A stretch of 64,000 bases of DNA from Enoplolaimus lenunculus (lineage: Eukaryota > Nematoda > Enoplea > Enoplida > Thoracostomopsidae), in the NCBI GenBank assembly GCA_030248215.1, contig JASANG010001358.1, positions 62,001 through 126,000 on the forward strand, given 5' to 3'. A model generated the notes under the pieces. It saw only the letters and a program-made list of their open reading frames with translations. It made no database searches and was not told the DNA's origin. Made by a program: the position numbers and the translations under genes. Of the stretch, positions 30,601-45,600 are shown one piece after another; positions within the stretch are counted from its first letter, which is position 1; each line of letters begins with the position of its first letter.

Positions 30601-33600
30601 CTTTTGGTCTGCCCCCAGTTTGATGACCCCAAGTTTTGGGGAGTTTGTATATCACGTTTGTACTGATCATCTTCAACAGTTTATTAACGAGCTGCAAATC
30701 TGGAATATAACGCGAACGAACCACTCCTATATGCGTCAGCCAAAAATATAAGACGATTCCTGAAGTCAGTATTGTAAGTATATATTGAACTGAACGTTTG
30801 CACAAATTGTGACTATTATGAAATTTAATATAAAATTTAACCTGGTTTAAGTAGGGGACATAGTTGGGATGATTCTCCAACGAGCAATAACGACGTTCAG
30901 ATGGCTGTTTCGAGCGAACCAATTGCGTTGGGATATGAAAATCCAAGCTATACCACAAATGCTGAAACCAAAGGTATGTTGAAAGCACTGCGCATCCGGC
31001 TCCGGTTTTGTACGTTGCCGTATATTTATCGCTGAAAAGTATAACATAACTACACAACTTCTTGTAGAGCGAAGATCGTGGCAAGTTTTAGTTTGAAATT
31101 TTGTAACAACCCTTGTTTTGTAAAAAAAGTCGTTTTTAATGCAATATTTTACTTTGTATTTCAGGTGTGAATATGTCCGTTCCGAGTGGCAATATAGTGA
31201 CTGATGGAACGTATCGATGGTCGGCTGATGAAGCTGACACATCAATCAGTAAGAAGTCTAATATTATATTGCCTTTGATATGTTTTTGCCGCCCGGCAAC
31301 GTACTTGAATTGCTGTATCGCACGGTGCCGAGTGGTACTCGAGGGCATCGCATGCCAAACGTTAGCAAAGCCTCGTACAGAAAGTATAGCGCAATCATAA
31401 GGGTGGTGCTATATATACTTATCGTGCGCCATCGTTCGTTCCTCTTTGTGTGATATCATAACGCGACAATGCGCGTATGATTCCGCACGGTGACCTGACA
31501 TCGATGACGGACGGAGCCGGACGACATTAGTATTTTTAGCGGCGCCCTTAGTACAATTAGCACCATTCAATAGCAGCCGATAGATAGTTCTTCAAACATC
31601 TTAAAACATTGTACATATTTTTATATCCGCTTTTTGACATGGTCTATATCGCGTCAACCATGCATAACCCACTGTCAAAGAATTTGAAGCTTACCAGGGT
31701 ACTACCTGGTCAGGTTGTTAGAGTTCAGCGTGCGTCAGGCAGGAATGGTGGCCTTGAGCAGATACGCCATACACCAAGATGGAACCCACCGGATCATCGA
31801 GCCCAAAAGTTTTATTTTCCTCAGTACTGGGCAGTCTATTGTTGTTGTGTATGCAGTTTCTCAAATTACAAAACGGTTTTTGGAAATTGGACACACTTTG
31901 CTACAATGGGTAGCTTTTTGTCAACATCAAGTGTTGTCTTTTTTAGATTATGTTGGTTTGGTCAACCAAGCGATGACATGCTATTTGAACAGTTTGCTAC
32001 AAACTTTGTTCATGACACCGGAATTTAGAAACGCTTTATATGAGTTAGTTGCATTCGTAGTCGGTTTTGAGCCTCTTTTAAATTGAAGGGGTGAATTTTT
32101 TTCGGCTAGTTGAAAGTTATAGCTTTTTACGTGGATTCTCAGAAAACAATTGGTTGTTTGTAAATATTAAGCAATAATTAATGTTAGGTACAATAAGTTT
32201 TAAAACATCAGACGGTGAATACGTTTGAGCGATATTTTCTGACAATAATGGGATATCTTAATTTAGTAATATAAAAGATTTAAGAAATTGAATTTTTATT
32301 TTTTGTTTTAGTTGGGAATTTGTTGGATCACGAGAAGAAGAAAACAAGTGCATTCCGTATCAGCTTCAAAAATTGTTTTTGCTTTTACAGGTAAAATCTC
32401 GCTTGACGCAGTGCAAGTCTGCTTGTGTGGTGTTGAAATTTTAACCTCAAATTTGAACTCGAAAATTAATTTTTTTGAAAGAATTTTTTTGTGGTTTAAC
32501 TCTAATTGTCAACTGCGGACAAGCCGTGTTTGAAAAATAATTTGATTTCGAAACGTTTTGAAAGATTCGGTTTTATTCTTGATAAAAGGGTCCAAGTATA
32601 TTTTACCTGCTTCTTTGTGTTTATTTTAATCCAGTACAGTGACTCGCTTAGTGTTACTCATTTCAGACTAGCCAAAAATCAGCCCTGGAAACAAAAGACC
32701 TGACGAAAAGCTTTGGCTGGGACAGCAGCCATGGTATGTGCGATGTATTGTTATGTATGCTAAACTACGTATTCTGTTGTGCTGACAGGTACAATCGCTT
32801 TGGAAGACCATATTACGAAATGGCTTGTCTGAGAATAAAATTATTTAAGTCTAATGAGTTCAAAGCCGAATTTAGACTGTCAAAATTTTGAATTGAAATT
32901 GGTATCTTCAGGTTTAGTCGATGGTCAGTTATAATTAATTTCCAGCTTGTGGTGGTTAATAATGGTCAATGCAAACAACTGTTTAAGACCATGGCTTAGT
33001 GTGACCATTGCTGCAACTGCTAGTATTAAGTTTGTCAGTGGTTTATAAACGCTTTTACAACCTCAATTTGGGACGTGACTGCAGTCGCGTCTCTAGACCA
33101 AAAGACCCAAGTGGTTGCGATGAATGAAAATGCAGACGTGATTTTAAAACCGCGAACGCAGACGTAATCTAGATTACTGTGCACCCTCATTTCCGTGACT
33201 GTATCTTATATGTATTATCTATTTTAGCTTGGGATCAACATGACGTTCAAGAGCTATGTCGCGTAATGTTCGAAGCGTTGGAAAAGATTTGGCAACGAAA
33301 GCAGCAAAAAGATCTGATTAATACCCTCTATCAAGGAACAATGAAAGACTATGTCAAATGTTTACAGGTAAGTCTGGTAGGGTCAACAAAAGGAAAACGT
33401 AGAATTTTTATTTTGAGTTTAAATCTGACGTCGGGTTGTTCTTGTATCATAGGTTTTGGTCCATGAGTTTGTAAGATAGCAAATCATTATGTATGAAAAG
33501 GTTGGAGTAAGCTGTAATTTTTGCCATGCATCTAGCTCATATTTACTGGCGGTGGATGAAATGTTAGGGTAGGGTTTGGTATTTGGAAGCGTCAAATCTG

Positions 33601-36600
33601 TGTGTTGCTTCAAATTCTATTTTGAAAGTATCCGGTAAATGTGCATTTCGAGTATATGTGATAGGATACGGTCAGAAAACCTTTGTGACTAATTTCAGTG
33701 TGGTACCGAACGTGCCCGGGAAGATGTCTTTCTCGATTTGCCTTTGGCAATCAAACCCTTCGGATCGTGCAATGTCTACGGCAGCATAGTGAGTGTTTTA
33801 GTAGTTAAAGGTACTGCAGCCTGAGTGGTACTGTTCAGAATATGTGTGTTTCGGTGTAGAGACGAGACAATACATTGTTTTTGTTTGTTGGTTGGTTGAT
33901 TGGTTGGTTTGTTTGTTTGTTTGCTTGTTTGTTTGTTTTGTTTTGTTTGTTTGCTTGTTTTATTTGGTGGTTGGCAGGTTTCTTTGTCTATTTGTTCGTT
34001 ATTGTTAGTACAGTCAAGAACAAAATTGTGTTCTAAGCAGCGGTTCTGGTCGTGCTTAGTATATTCTTGAATGGAACAATGTAATCTTTTTGCATTATTT
34101 AATTACAGGAAGAAGCGCTAAGCGCATTTATTCACCCCGAACTGCTGGACGGCAGCAATCAGTACCAATGCGAGCGTTGTGATAAAAAATGTGACGCGCA
34201 TAAAGGATTAAAAATTGTTCGCTTTCCGTATCTGCTCACCATTCAACTGAAACGATTCGATTTTGACTACACGACTTTTCATCGGATTAAACTCAACAAC
34301 AAAATGACATTTCCCGATGTGCTCAATTTGAATCCGTTTGTTGAAAATTGTTCTAGTAGGACAGGAGGGCATATAATGGAACGTGATAATGAGGGGCACA
34401 AGGAAATTGCCCAAGGCGAACATCCACAAACAAGTGGGAATGAAAAGACGGGTACTGGATGTGATAATAGGGAAAAGGGTACTATTAGTAACAGAGGCGA
34501 TGTGGGTAATTCTGCTGGTCAAGGACAGCCTGGGTGTGGGATATCAGAAGGCCTTGGATGTGGCTCAGGTGTCTCGATCGGGAATTGTGACGGACCACAA
34601 AAGGATGACAGTACGGAAATGGGCGGAGGAAATACGAAAGGAATTAATGATAAACAAGATGCCGAAGAAGTTGACGAGGGTATTTCAATGAATGAGACCG
34701 GGACGCCACCTGAAATAGCAACGGATGCTGAAAAGTACGTTATCACGATGTGTAAGGCTTCATGAGTTTTGCCATTTAATTTGTATAAGAAATTTATAAA
34801 GGTGAATGTTTTTGTCATGAGCACTTGTTTCCGGAATTGTATTTGACGCGCTCGTATATTTTAAGAAGTACCCGTATTATCTTCGTGAAATTGCGGTTCC
34901 TCTCTAACATGTGGTAGCAACATGGGCCTCTCTGTGACTTTGTTACCTGAATGTAATTTTAGAAACCCAGAGGATACAGATCAACAACTGATTGGAGACT
35001 CAATTGACCAATCAAAAGTCGCCGCGTATCTCAAACAAGGACCTTTTGTATACGAGTTGTTCAGCATAATGGTGCATAGTGGATCGGCGAACGGAGGGCA
35101 TTATTATGCCTATATAAAGTATGGAATATGCTATGCATTTTGACAACGGGCAATCACGACTTTATTTCGGGAGGGGATAGCCGCTTTTAAACCTTTGCTT
35201 TGAGCCAGCGAGAAGTTCAGTACAAGTGCTATTTTGTCTGTCCAGAAATTTTAAGGGAAATATAACCCGGAGCGGAATGGTGAAAAGCGGAACTAAATAA
35301 TACCGGAATCGAAACAGGAAATGAGTAAAAAACTGGCTATGTGGTTAGTATTTTATTATCGTTATCTTTTAGAAATATGGACGAATCTGTGTGGTATTGT
35401 TTCAATGACCATAACGTGACCAAAGCGACTACTGAAGATTTAAGACGAACGTTTGGCGGGTCTACTGGCTGGAGTTCGTACGTGATTGCGGCAAACGCGT
35501 ATATGCTGATGTATCGACAGGTAAGCCTAACTTTTCCGTAAAGTAATAGATAACATTAAGTAGCATAATTTAAAAATGTTGTCTTAGGATTTTTAATTAG
35601 AAAACGTATTTGTTAATTTTGTAAATGCTGGGAACGTGTGTCGACACTTTGCTGCACGAATATTTATCTGATATACAGTATCAAGCCTGGATTTGATTTC
35701 AGGATTCTCAAGTAGCAGGTATTCTAGCACTACCACTCGACGAAGAACTAAAGTCTAGTAATAAATAGAGCTGTTACGATAGCGTTGCGCATTGTGTATT
35801 ATTTCGTGTAAACAGTTAGCGCTATGACACAAAAGAGTTGTTAGTTAATATTTTAGATTGATTCTACGCGTAACGCTCGTTTTTTGCCATCCAATGAGTT
35901 GCCATCGCATTTGGTTGAACTGTTGAAACGTGTTGATTCAGAAGAAACACAGCGACGCGAGCAAGAAGAACACGAACGTAATTTGCCAAAGACAGGAGTA
36001 AGTTGTGTATATTGGAACATTATTGGTCCAAAAATTTTTTTGGAGAGGCACTTTTTAAATGTTCGTTTTAAGTGGGTGTCACAAAATTTGGCAGGCTAAA
36101 AATTTAACTGTCATGTATGTATTTCCGGAGCTGAGGTTGTCCCCTAGTGTTTGGATTGCCCGTGTGTTAAATATAGCAGCAGCTATTAACCGCGTTGACA
36201 AGCGATTAGCAACTGCGCTCGTTGGTAAATGATAGTGTGAGAAATTGCTTTTGCAAACTGGACAAATTTAAAAGTAGCGTATTTAAGTTTTGACATCACC
36301 AAACAATATATGGTAAAAGCCACAATTAAGTGTTGGGATGCAGCGGTGATTTGGTTTTCAGATTAAAGTATATTGTGTTTGCCCCGGAACAGTATGGATT
36401 AAGCCGGACGAATTCACGGTGACACTGTGTAAAACAGAAACACTTGCTGTAGCGACAGAAAAAGCGTACAACGAAATTGGGCTGAAAACCAGTCAAATTC
36501 CTATCGAAAGATGCCGGCTGGTTAGGTTAGTTTTGTGTTTTTTGAGGAGTCAAGAATTTGAATTTAGTGATCTGCTCAAAATATTTTTGAATGCTTGCAA

Positions 36601-39600
36601 AATTAAATTTAATTGTTGAATTGTGTAAGATGATTGCAATTTGAATGGAAGAGAGCATACTGTAGCTAAAGGTTCGTTTGAGGTGTTTTTTGTTCAATTT
36701 TGTTTAAGCTGCTGTTAAACACCTTTAATTGCAGTGTTTAAAATTGGGTTTAAGCTCACCAATTTCGGAGTTTTAATGTTATGGGTTTTCAATATAGTTT
36801 GTATGCACCGTGGCATAATTTTCATCATTTCTACCATGTGCAGATCGTGTTATACTGTGCGCAAGTAATTGTGGAACATTACTACACTCAGGAGGCGTAG
36901 CCAGGGCGAATAAAACATCAAACGCGGTTGCGATTTTTGTCCAGTGGTTGCAGCAACATTTTCAGTTTATAGTACATCAATATCCTTTTGAAATTTTTAT
37001 AGAACTTAGCCATATTTCCAAAATATTGTGGCTACGCCTCTGATTATGTTTTAATCTTTTCACTATATAGCGCATAATTATTTACGAATATTTATCTTGA
37101 GCGAACGATAAACACTTTACAATATTAAATTTAAAATCATAGGGAGCCAAAATTCACAAGAAACAGATTTTGTTTGTTGGCTGTGAATCGTAAAGTAAAC
37201 GCAGATTTAACACGCGTTTGTGTTTTCAGGTACGAAAGTCACGGCGAACAAATATTACACTCGTTTGCTGAAAGCGAATTACATCATTCGATTGCGCAAC
37301 TGCAAGGCAAATCGTATTGGAAGTTTGAGTTGTTTATGGAAATTCGACCGGAGCATATGGAGTTTGAAGAATATCGAGGAGGTACGGCGTTTGATTATCA
37401 GGGTCCTTGAGGTCAGAGGCGGTCATATGGGGTTAACGTCCGATGTTTTGTGTACAGCTGATTTGTTGTTAGCCAAAATAGGAATTAAAAAAATTCATAC
37501 CTGTGAGATACAAAAAGATAATGCCTTGTCCCTGAAACTTATCTAGGACCGCCTGTGCTTGAAGGTACATACAGATATCTGGGGCTACCTTTGGGCTTAA
37601 GCTTAGGCGTATTCTAACCATTAGAGGGCCGTTATACTTGTCGTGCAGCTCTGTTCGCCATCGTGTAGCTTTGTACGCAAAATACGTACGATGCTGCATG
37701 ACGTCGGACTGCGCTAGATGACATTAAAATTGTTTAAAAATACACCGCAATGCTTACTCGTTCATCCTTGGGTACGACAGTTTATCTGGATTTTCTCATT
37801 TGTCACAGCTTCTGTCTATGGTTTGATCCTACTTGCCGTTATTAGTCAGGTTTTGGACAAAATGGTGATTCGAACTTTTTTGTCTCAAAATAGATCAGCA
37901 AGTAGTCTTAATTTTGACACACTGATAGTGTATCTTCTGTAATGGCGAAAATGATGTTCACAGAAATTTAAATTAATCTGTCCTGTTAGAAAGAAGTTTT
38001 AATTTAATAAGTTGGCTTTTTCGTATTTAAAGCCAGCTTATTTAAAGTTTAGTACTTAAGATTATGTTAGGTTCTTTAGGTTTAAATAAATAAACAATTC
38101 CGCAAATTGTAGATAAGATATGGGTGTTCTCGAGATTTAATTTGTCTGTAGGATTGCGCACTCTTGCACAACATGATTCAGAGTAAGTTTTGCAATTTTA
38201 GACTGGAATACATGCACTGTTTGTGTGCTAGAGATTGATTTGTCTCAAGAAATGCCAGCAGCTCCACTAACTATGGTCACAGTCGAACCTTTGTATCTAA
38301 GGCTAACTGAAGAAAATGCTGTACGCGAGTTGAGAAACAAAATCGCAAAGGTATGTTTGGGTTAGAATTACTGATGTTTCCTCATGTTCAAAACTTGTCG
38401 CAGGCACGGGGCTTGCTACCCCCGTATTTCAACGGCCCATGTTACTTTATAGCGCGTCCAGGTTTCTGGTGGCTCTATAAAAGAGTAGGTTTAGATTCTA
38501 GATTATTTTTTGCTTAGGCTTAGGAACATATTTTTCAAGAACCTCATTGGTTAGAAGATCTGTATTCGGGGTTTATTTTGATGCTTGGTGATCTTATCGC
38601 CCATACGATAATCCGCCCACGAAATTGGAGGGTTTTAATTATTTAGCTACATTTGCAGATGCAATAGTTGTAATAGCAAAAATCCGATCGCGAGTTTGTG
38701 ATAATGCCCAGGATCTGGGATACTCGTGTATATTGGGTATTTTTTCACTTGTACGGTACAACATGCGCAACGTAACATAATGTATGTTACAAGTATTACA
38801 AGTTTTTGAATAATTTTTTGACTGTTTTCGCACGTTTTAAGCTGTTGCTTCATTAATTGAGACTTTTATTCCTTTTGTGCTCTAAATGTTGGCAGTTGGT
38901 GAATTGTTTTGCTGGTAAAAGATGATATTTTGTGTTTTAAGTACAAACAGTGCTGCGTGGAAAATGTTCGTCTTGTTATGAAGCACTATACGAACGAATT
39001 GCGTATTCTTGATGTTGATGATAAAACGCTTAGAAAGGAAGGATTTACAAGAAGTTCAACGGTATGTTAGTGGGATTCGACATGTAGAAAATGTTTATGA
39101 CCGGTGATTGAAATATCTAGTGTATTGCCTCAGAGGTTTGATTAACTGGAGTGAGCTGGAAATATGAGAAAGGTTTTAGTTGTCAAAGTGCAGTGCAGGT
39201 TAGGATTCAGGCTTATAGGCGTTATAATAGTATTGTAGCTGTAATACGTTGATATATATATATATATATTTGATTGAGACAATGTGTTAAGCTCTGCGAA
39301 ACGTTATATTAGACAATATGGCTGCTAGACACGACACCTGTGACTTCTGATCGGTCAAAGCAAAAGTTTCGTGTTGTATTTAGAAATCAGCCGCGTGACT
39401 TGTATGTCCTTTGTGGAACTGTAATATTGAGCACATATTGTGTCATTGTTCCTTGTTACAGGTGTATGTCGAATGCTCAGGCACTGAAAATAACAAAGTT
39501 AACTTTGAAGAAACGGAATTTTTCAAGCGGCTTGATCGGATGCTAAATGTTAAAAATGTTTGTATTGAAATGCCAACGGAAGGTAGGTGTTAAAAACTGG

Positions 39601-42600
39601 GACTAGGGCCGATATTCCCAAAATCCATATAGCAGCTGTCACTGGTTAGCAATCGGTTTTCAAGCCGACCAACTTCTGCAATTGCATACCAAAATTCGCG
39701 CAGACGTAGGACAATTAGTCGAGTGCAAAAATGTGCCAAATTTTAAAGCTTTTGATTTGCTGATGCAAACGTTACAAGACCTATCGTCAACTGGGTATTG
39801 ATGCTACTCACATTTGAGAATACAGGAACAAATCGGGACACCTGGGCTCGTTTCGGTTCTTTGAGGTTATAAGCTTGTAAAATATCGGAATCGGAACTAG
39901 AAATTTTGTGACTGTACAGATAATTTGTATTCACCAATATAATATTGATTTAGGGTGTCTATTGGCTGACAGCAATTTTCAAATCTAAAATCAATTATTG
40001 ATGAGTTAACTGTCGAAAGCAATTTAATAGATAAATGATATAGAATTTTTGGCCAACGTATCACAACAAGTAGGATTAAAATAAAAATTTTTAAAACCCC
40101 GGTTCCGATTAATTGTGCAATCGGAATCGGAACTCGTTTTGAAGCGGAATTCTAATCGGAATCGGAATTCCGGTTGCACTCTGCACTTTATTGCTGAGGT
40201 TCAACATTTGATTGCTGTTTTTAGCAAAATGTTTGGTGGAAATGTCATTTTTGATACATGTGAAATTAGTTAACACAGTATTCAAATCCTTTCACCTATA
40301 GAAAATAGGTAACTATCTGTGTTAATTATGCCCACAATATAGTATAAAATATAGTGAAGTTGGATATCTTTCGGAGGTGAGGCTTGTTTCAAATTAGTTC
40401 GTTTCAGAGGACTACCGCAAAGCTGGCTTTGTTTACAAAGAAATAGATTTGTATGGTAAATCGGGTCAAGTTGTATAGTTTTTAGTATCCGGGAGTTTTT
40501 TCGATTGTAATATTGTTGATTACGTTTTGTTTGAAAAGCTATCGCTAACTGCAGAAGAGTCTTATCACAATTTCACCATATACTACACGTTTTGAGTAAT
40601 TCAAATTCTTCGTTAGCTTCTTGTGAAAGCTCGAGTTTTGAAGAAATGATACAGTCACGAAAATAAACAAATGCAACTTACTCATGTGCAACTATGTAAC
40701 TAATTTTGTTCTACATTTTTAATAAAAAGCACGGCTTCAGTAACCGGTTTTGAACTCTGTAAAAAATAACAATGTATTCTTTCTTTGTTTCAGAGATAGG
40801 AGCTACTTTAGCGAATCAAGCGTATCAGGAAGAAGAACGTAAAACATTGACTCCTTCGCCAACGGAATGTTCATCTGAAGTCACCGTGCTGGACCAGGTG
40901 AGACTGTCTTAGCGGCTTCGGGTGCGGACCAGTCTGTCACCTCGTGCTATCGTATGCAAACAGTTACCATACTATGTCGAATGGTGACGGACGGCGCCGG
41001 ACAACAATAAAATTTGTAAAAAGTATAGCGTCACTCTAACTCACTGTCCAAATAGTGCTCGCTGGGTTTTAAATTTGCAAAGATTGATGGATGCATAGAA
41101 ACCCAAGTTTAAGGGGATGTATGCTTTAGCAAAGCACATGGGACATATTATTACCTAGATCCATGTACTGTTTCACAAATATGTGAATTATAAAAGCAAG
41201 GTATGGCGGTGGGGGTGCCAAACATTACCCAAACCCAATTGTGTACACTTGTACAGTGCATCAGTTTTGTTTATATATACTTTTTATACAATTCTACAAA
41301 GGAAATTTATTTTTTTTTAAAATTATTAGACGGGTTAAAACCGCAAAAAATCTCGTTGAGTTTTTGTTTTCATATTGTTTATATGGTTTAGGGTTGCGCT
41401 ATGCTTGACATCCGGCGCCGTCCGTTATGGTGTGTCACCCGTACGGCGCCGTAAGTCACCTTTACGGCATCGTCCGTCACTCGTACGGCATTGTCCGTCA
41501 CCCGTACGACGCCATCATAAAATATTGTAAATTATACATTACATGTATTTTTAGAAAAATATATGTCTTCTAAAGGGGATTCAAGCTATGTTATTCGAAA
41601 AGAATGAGTTGTTTCGGTTTCATGTGAGTTCAATGTAAAATTTGTAAAATATATTCATTTGAAATTTTATTTATTTACGTATCTGCTTGTACCTATCTGA
41701 ATAACACCATTCACCCCGTTTTGTAGGCGTCGACAATAGAAATGGGCAGTTGTTCGTCGCTGACATCAGCGGATTCAACGAAACGTGCTAGGCGAGCAGC
41801 TCAACCGGATGGAACAACGACAGCACCGGAAGAGAACGTGAGCACCGTAGCACAGCAAATGAAGCCGAATCGAAGTAAATCGCCGTTGTGTGGAAGCCGA
41901 AGTTCAGCTGCTACGACCACTGAAGCCAGTTGCTCGGGTACGGACAGTTTGATAAATGGGGAGAGGGGCAGTCACCCACTGGCCGGGGGTGGAGTTGTAG
42001 TAATAAGCTTGGGTATAGTCGTCAAATGGTGACGTATGGGTGTAGGCTGTAGACACTAGCATTGCTATGGTGTGGGTTTTGCTATACACTAGACGTGAAA
42101 TGCCGCGCGTCATGTCAAAGAATGATGTTTATGCAAGAGCGACAGGCTGCGAGCGGCAGTGGACGGCACCGTCCAGTGGCACACGGCGGTGGACAGCGCC
42201 GCGTGGCGTTGTGCCCTACGGCTTTTTACACGAGTATTAAATTACAAGAAGTGACTATCGATTTAATTTGATATTCAAGTTTAATGCTTGCTTTCGTATA
42301 TATTTTTACAGGTTCCACCGGTTGGAGTGGTCACGATGATGAGATGTCGGGTACGTCGAGACCGAATTCGCCAACCGAATGCACACGACTTCCACACTCG
42401 CTTAGCGATAACATCAGTTAGTTAAATGTGTTATGAATAATTTGTAAAATTTTGGTATAGCCTCAGTAAAAATTAGCAATCGAATTTGCCAAAAACAATG
42501 GCCGTGTTGTCCTCAGATGTGTGTAGCATTTATAACCAGTTCAGCGTTTTGAAGTTCTACCGCTGTACAGAACTTGGCCCGAATAAGGCCGTAGGTTTAA

Positions 42601-45600
42601 GAGCTCGTGCTTAATGCGTGCGGTGGCGAAGCGCAGTTCCGTATAACGCAACGATTAGACTTTAGTCTTGGTTTTAGTATGGATTGTGTTGATGCTTATG
42701 TCTTTGTAGTCTTTGTACAGATCTCAGATTTCCCTAGTCGGAAGAGAGGGTGGCTTCTCATATTCTAGCTCCCACCAATTCGACCACTCTCCCGGTTGAC
42801 TCCCCAACTTTTCCATCCCCCTCCTGTAAACAGAAGAAAAATTTTCTGCGATTTCCTGAATTGAAGTATCTTCAATTTACACCAGTTTTAACTTCACTCA
42901 TACTCGGAATACGATACCTAAACCGCAAATTATTGCGTCTATATTTTTAGGTACAAAAAATTCACTTATCTCTCCTCCAAGTGTCATTTTGCTCCACTCC
43001 GGTCCTCCCATTGGTTGTGGTGGCACCCCACTAGCCAGCAGCCTAGAGAACACAAAGTAGCAGGACCAAAAAGTTAGAATACTTATGGTTATTTGGAGAT
43101 ACGTCGATGATAAAAACTTTCCTTTTTATTTTTGTAGTTTTTTGTAAAGTGTCTAAAACGCTCAGAATGGTAACGTCATATTAAATAAAAAGTGTTTGAT
43201 TTTCGATAAATTTAAAATTGTTTTGCGTTGGGTTGTCGTCATTTAAGAAAACTACATATAACTTTTAAGTTATAGGGCAAGTGCCTGTCGACAACTTTAC
43301 AACAAGTTCGTCCGAACAAACTTCTTCCATAACCGTTGATTTGCCTGAGCCAGTAGTTCATATGGAGTCACCAACTGCGTCGAGTAATATGAGCAGTTCG
43401 CCTTCTCGGTCGATTTCACCAACGAATCATGCTGGCATGGCAGTGTCTGATTGTGAGCCGGAAGATTTGACAGCGGCCCCTGCGCTCTGCGGCGGTCTGG
43501 GGTACCCTGACCAGACGGTGGTTGATAATTCGTTTGATGATTTTGATACTTTTCGTGACGATACACGCGTCGATTTGGCTGAGGCGTCTACGATGCGTAG
43601 TGGACCACCGGAGCTTCCAAGTAAGTCAGGTTGGCAGTCGCTCTGATGGGACTTTTTTGCCTGAGTTCTGGGCCCATATTTTTAAATAGGTGTAACACCT
43701 ATTACTAGTTACCACTAATTTTTCAAAAAAGCGAACTACGGCAGCTACATTGTTAAACTAAACTCTGTTCACAAGTAGGAACAAGAAAATGTAAATGATG
43801 TGGCAAATTCGGAAGCTTTCGATTGGCTGGCTCGAAATTTATAGGACCTGCTATCACCAAATGGTGATAGGTGCTACATAAATTTGAGAATTTGGGCGCA
43901 AGCAACAAATATGACTCACCGGTTAACAATTGGGTTAAGCCTAAACTCAAAAATAAGACTAAAATCTAAATTTAATCTCAAACTTAAGACCAAGACTCAA
44001 GGTTGCTAAGTTCTCCAGTCTCCCTGTCTCCCAAACGACAGACAACTAAAATTTACATGGGTCGTTTGTTTTATGACTGAATTCGATAACTATATCACAT
44101 ATATGATCACAATTTATATTGTTGTTTCAGCCCTTGAACCGGTGTCAAATACGACAACAATCGTTAATAACAATAACTTTCCACTTGTTGAATGCCCGTC
44201 AGATCTGACAACTGCAGATGTCGATATGAATATGGACGTCCCAGAAGTCCAACGTTATCGTTATTCAAAAGACACGAAGCCGCCACCTCCACCCTCGCCA
44301 CCTAGTCTTGCGAGCCAGGTTAGCGCAGTATTGCTCAATTATTGAAAGCAGCAGCACATTTTTGAAAGTGAAGCCCGCATTATCACCTAGATGGTGATTG
44401 GTCTTGTAACTTTTGAGCCAAAGAAAATTAAATTACAAATGTTTACGCTTTTGGTATTGCGTACGTACTTTGACAGCTGGTACAGCAATTAATTTTATTC
44501 TTCTTGTGTATTACATTCATCAGCGCAATTTTATAAAACACTGGAACGCCTGCACCGTTTGGGCGTTCGAATAAATAAAAATCTTCAATTAAAAACAAAA
44601 TCAGCTTTGATATTTTGATATGTTTCGTATTAAAGGACTAGTTTTCTGTCAGACTGAGGCGACAAATTTGACTCATTTATTTATTTATTATATTATTGTT
44701 TAGTCTGGTATGAGTAATGGCGTGCTGTCAGCGTCTGTTGATGACGAATTAACAGTTTACACAGATGAAGACAGAAAACGCTATTTTTCTGCTAAATCTA
44801 TAGAAACTGATCCCTCGACTGGATTTAAAAGTACGTAGTGGGTAATTGGCTGAAGCGGACCTGCAATTTGATCAACCCCACCTGCACTACTGGGCAAACG
44901 TGCACTGTCTAGTCTCGGGAGTGGATGGATTGTCTCATACGTTTTATTGTGTTTAATTATAAAGACCAGTATTTAAACTGTGACTCTTGATTTATTTTTG
45001 CAATAAAATGATAGTTTAACGGCGTAAGGTAATTTATTTAAGTGTGGGTTTCTTTAGTGTTATGGTTTCTTTTATTATTTGTATATTTTTCTAGCGTTAA
45101 AAGTTCAAGTTGATAAACGGATAACGAATTGTGGTCTCAAATTTAAACTCGCCCCATACGTTAATGTTCCGCCAGAGTTGTTCAAGGTTAGTTCATTTCG
45201 TCTAGGCAGTAGGGAAATTTAAAAAAGTTAACTTCAGATAGATAGGTACTTCACCGTGCTCGAGAATACTGGTGTTTTGGATTATATTAGGCAAGCGGTG
45301 TTCTTGTTTGATCTCCGAAATTTGCAGATGCTTTTCTGCGTATATACATGGATTTGTATGACACGGTTGGAAGTCATGAAATGAATGATACAAAGGTTTA
45401 AAATAGTACTTTCGAAGAATATTAATTATTTTTAATATAGTTTGAAGCCCGCAGAGAAAACTCATAAAGATTGAAAAACCGTGGTAACTCGCCTCGAGCC
45501 GCCGGACGCCGCCAAGTGCCACCCGCATTCCACCAAACAGAGTTTGCGTATATTTTGGTTTGCAACGTATAGCTGCGCGCGGCGGCGACCGGCAAAGTAA

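Noticed and set aside
30539-31245. Minus-strand frames of 132-181 codons in USP47 introns 3-4
   Set aside because: They overlap two USP47 exons (30901-30973, 31165-31248) on the other strand and show no family motifs; most likely shadows.
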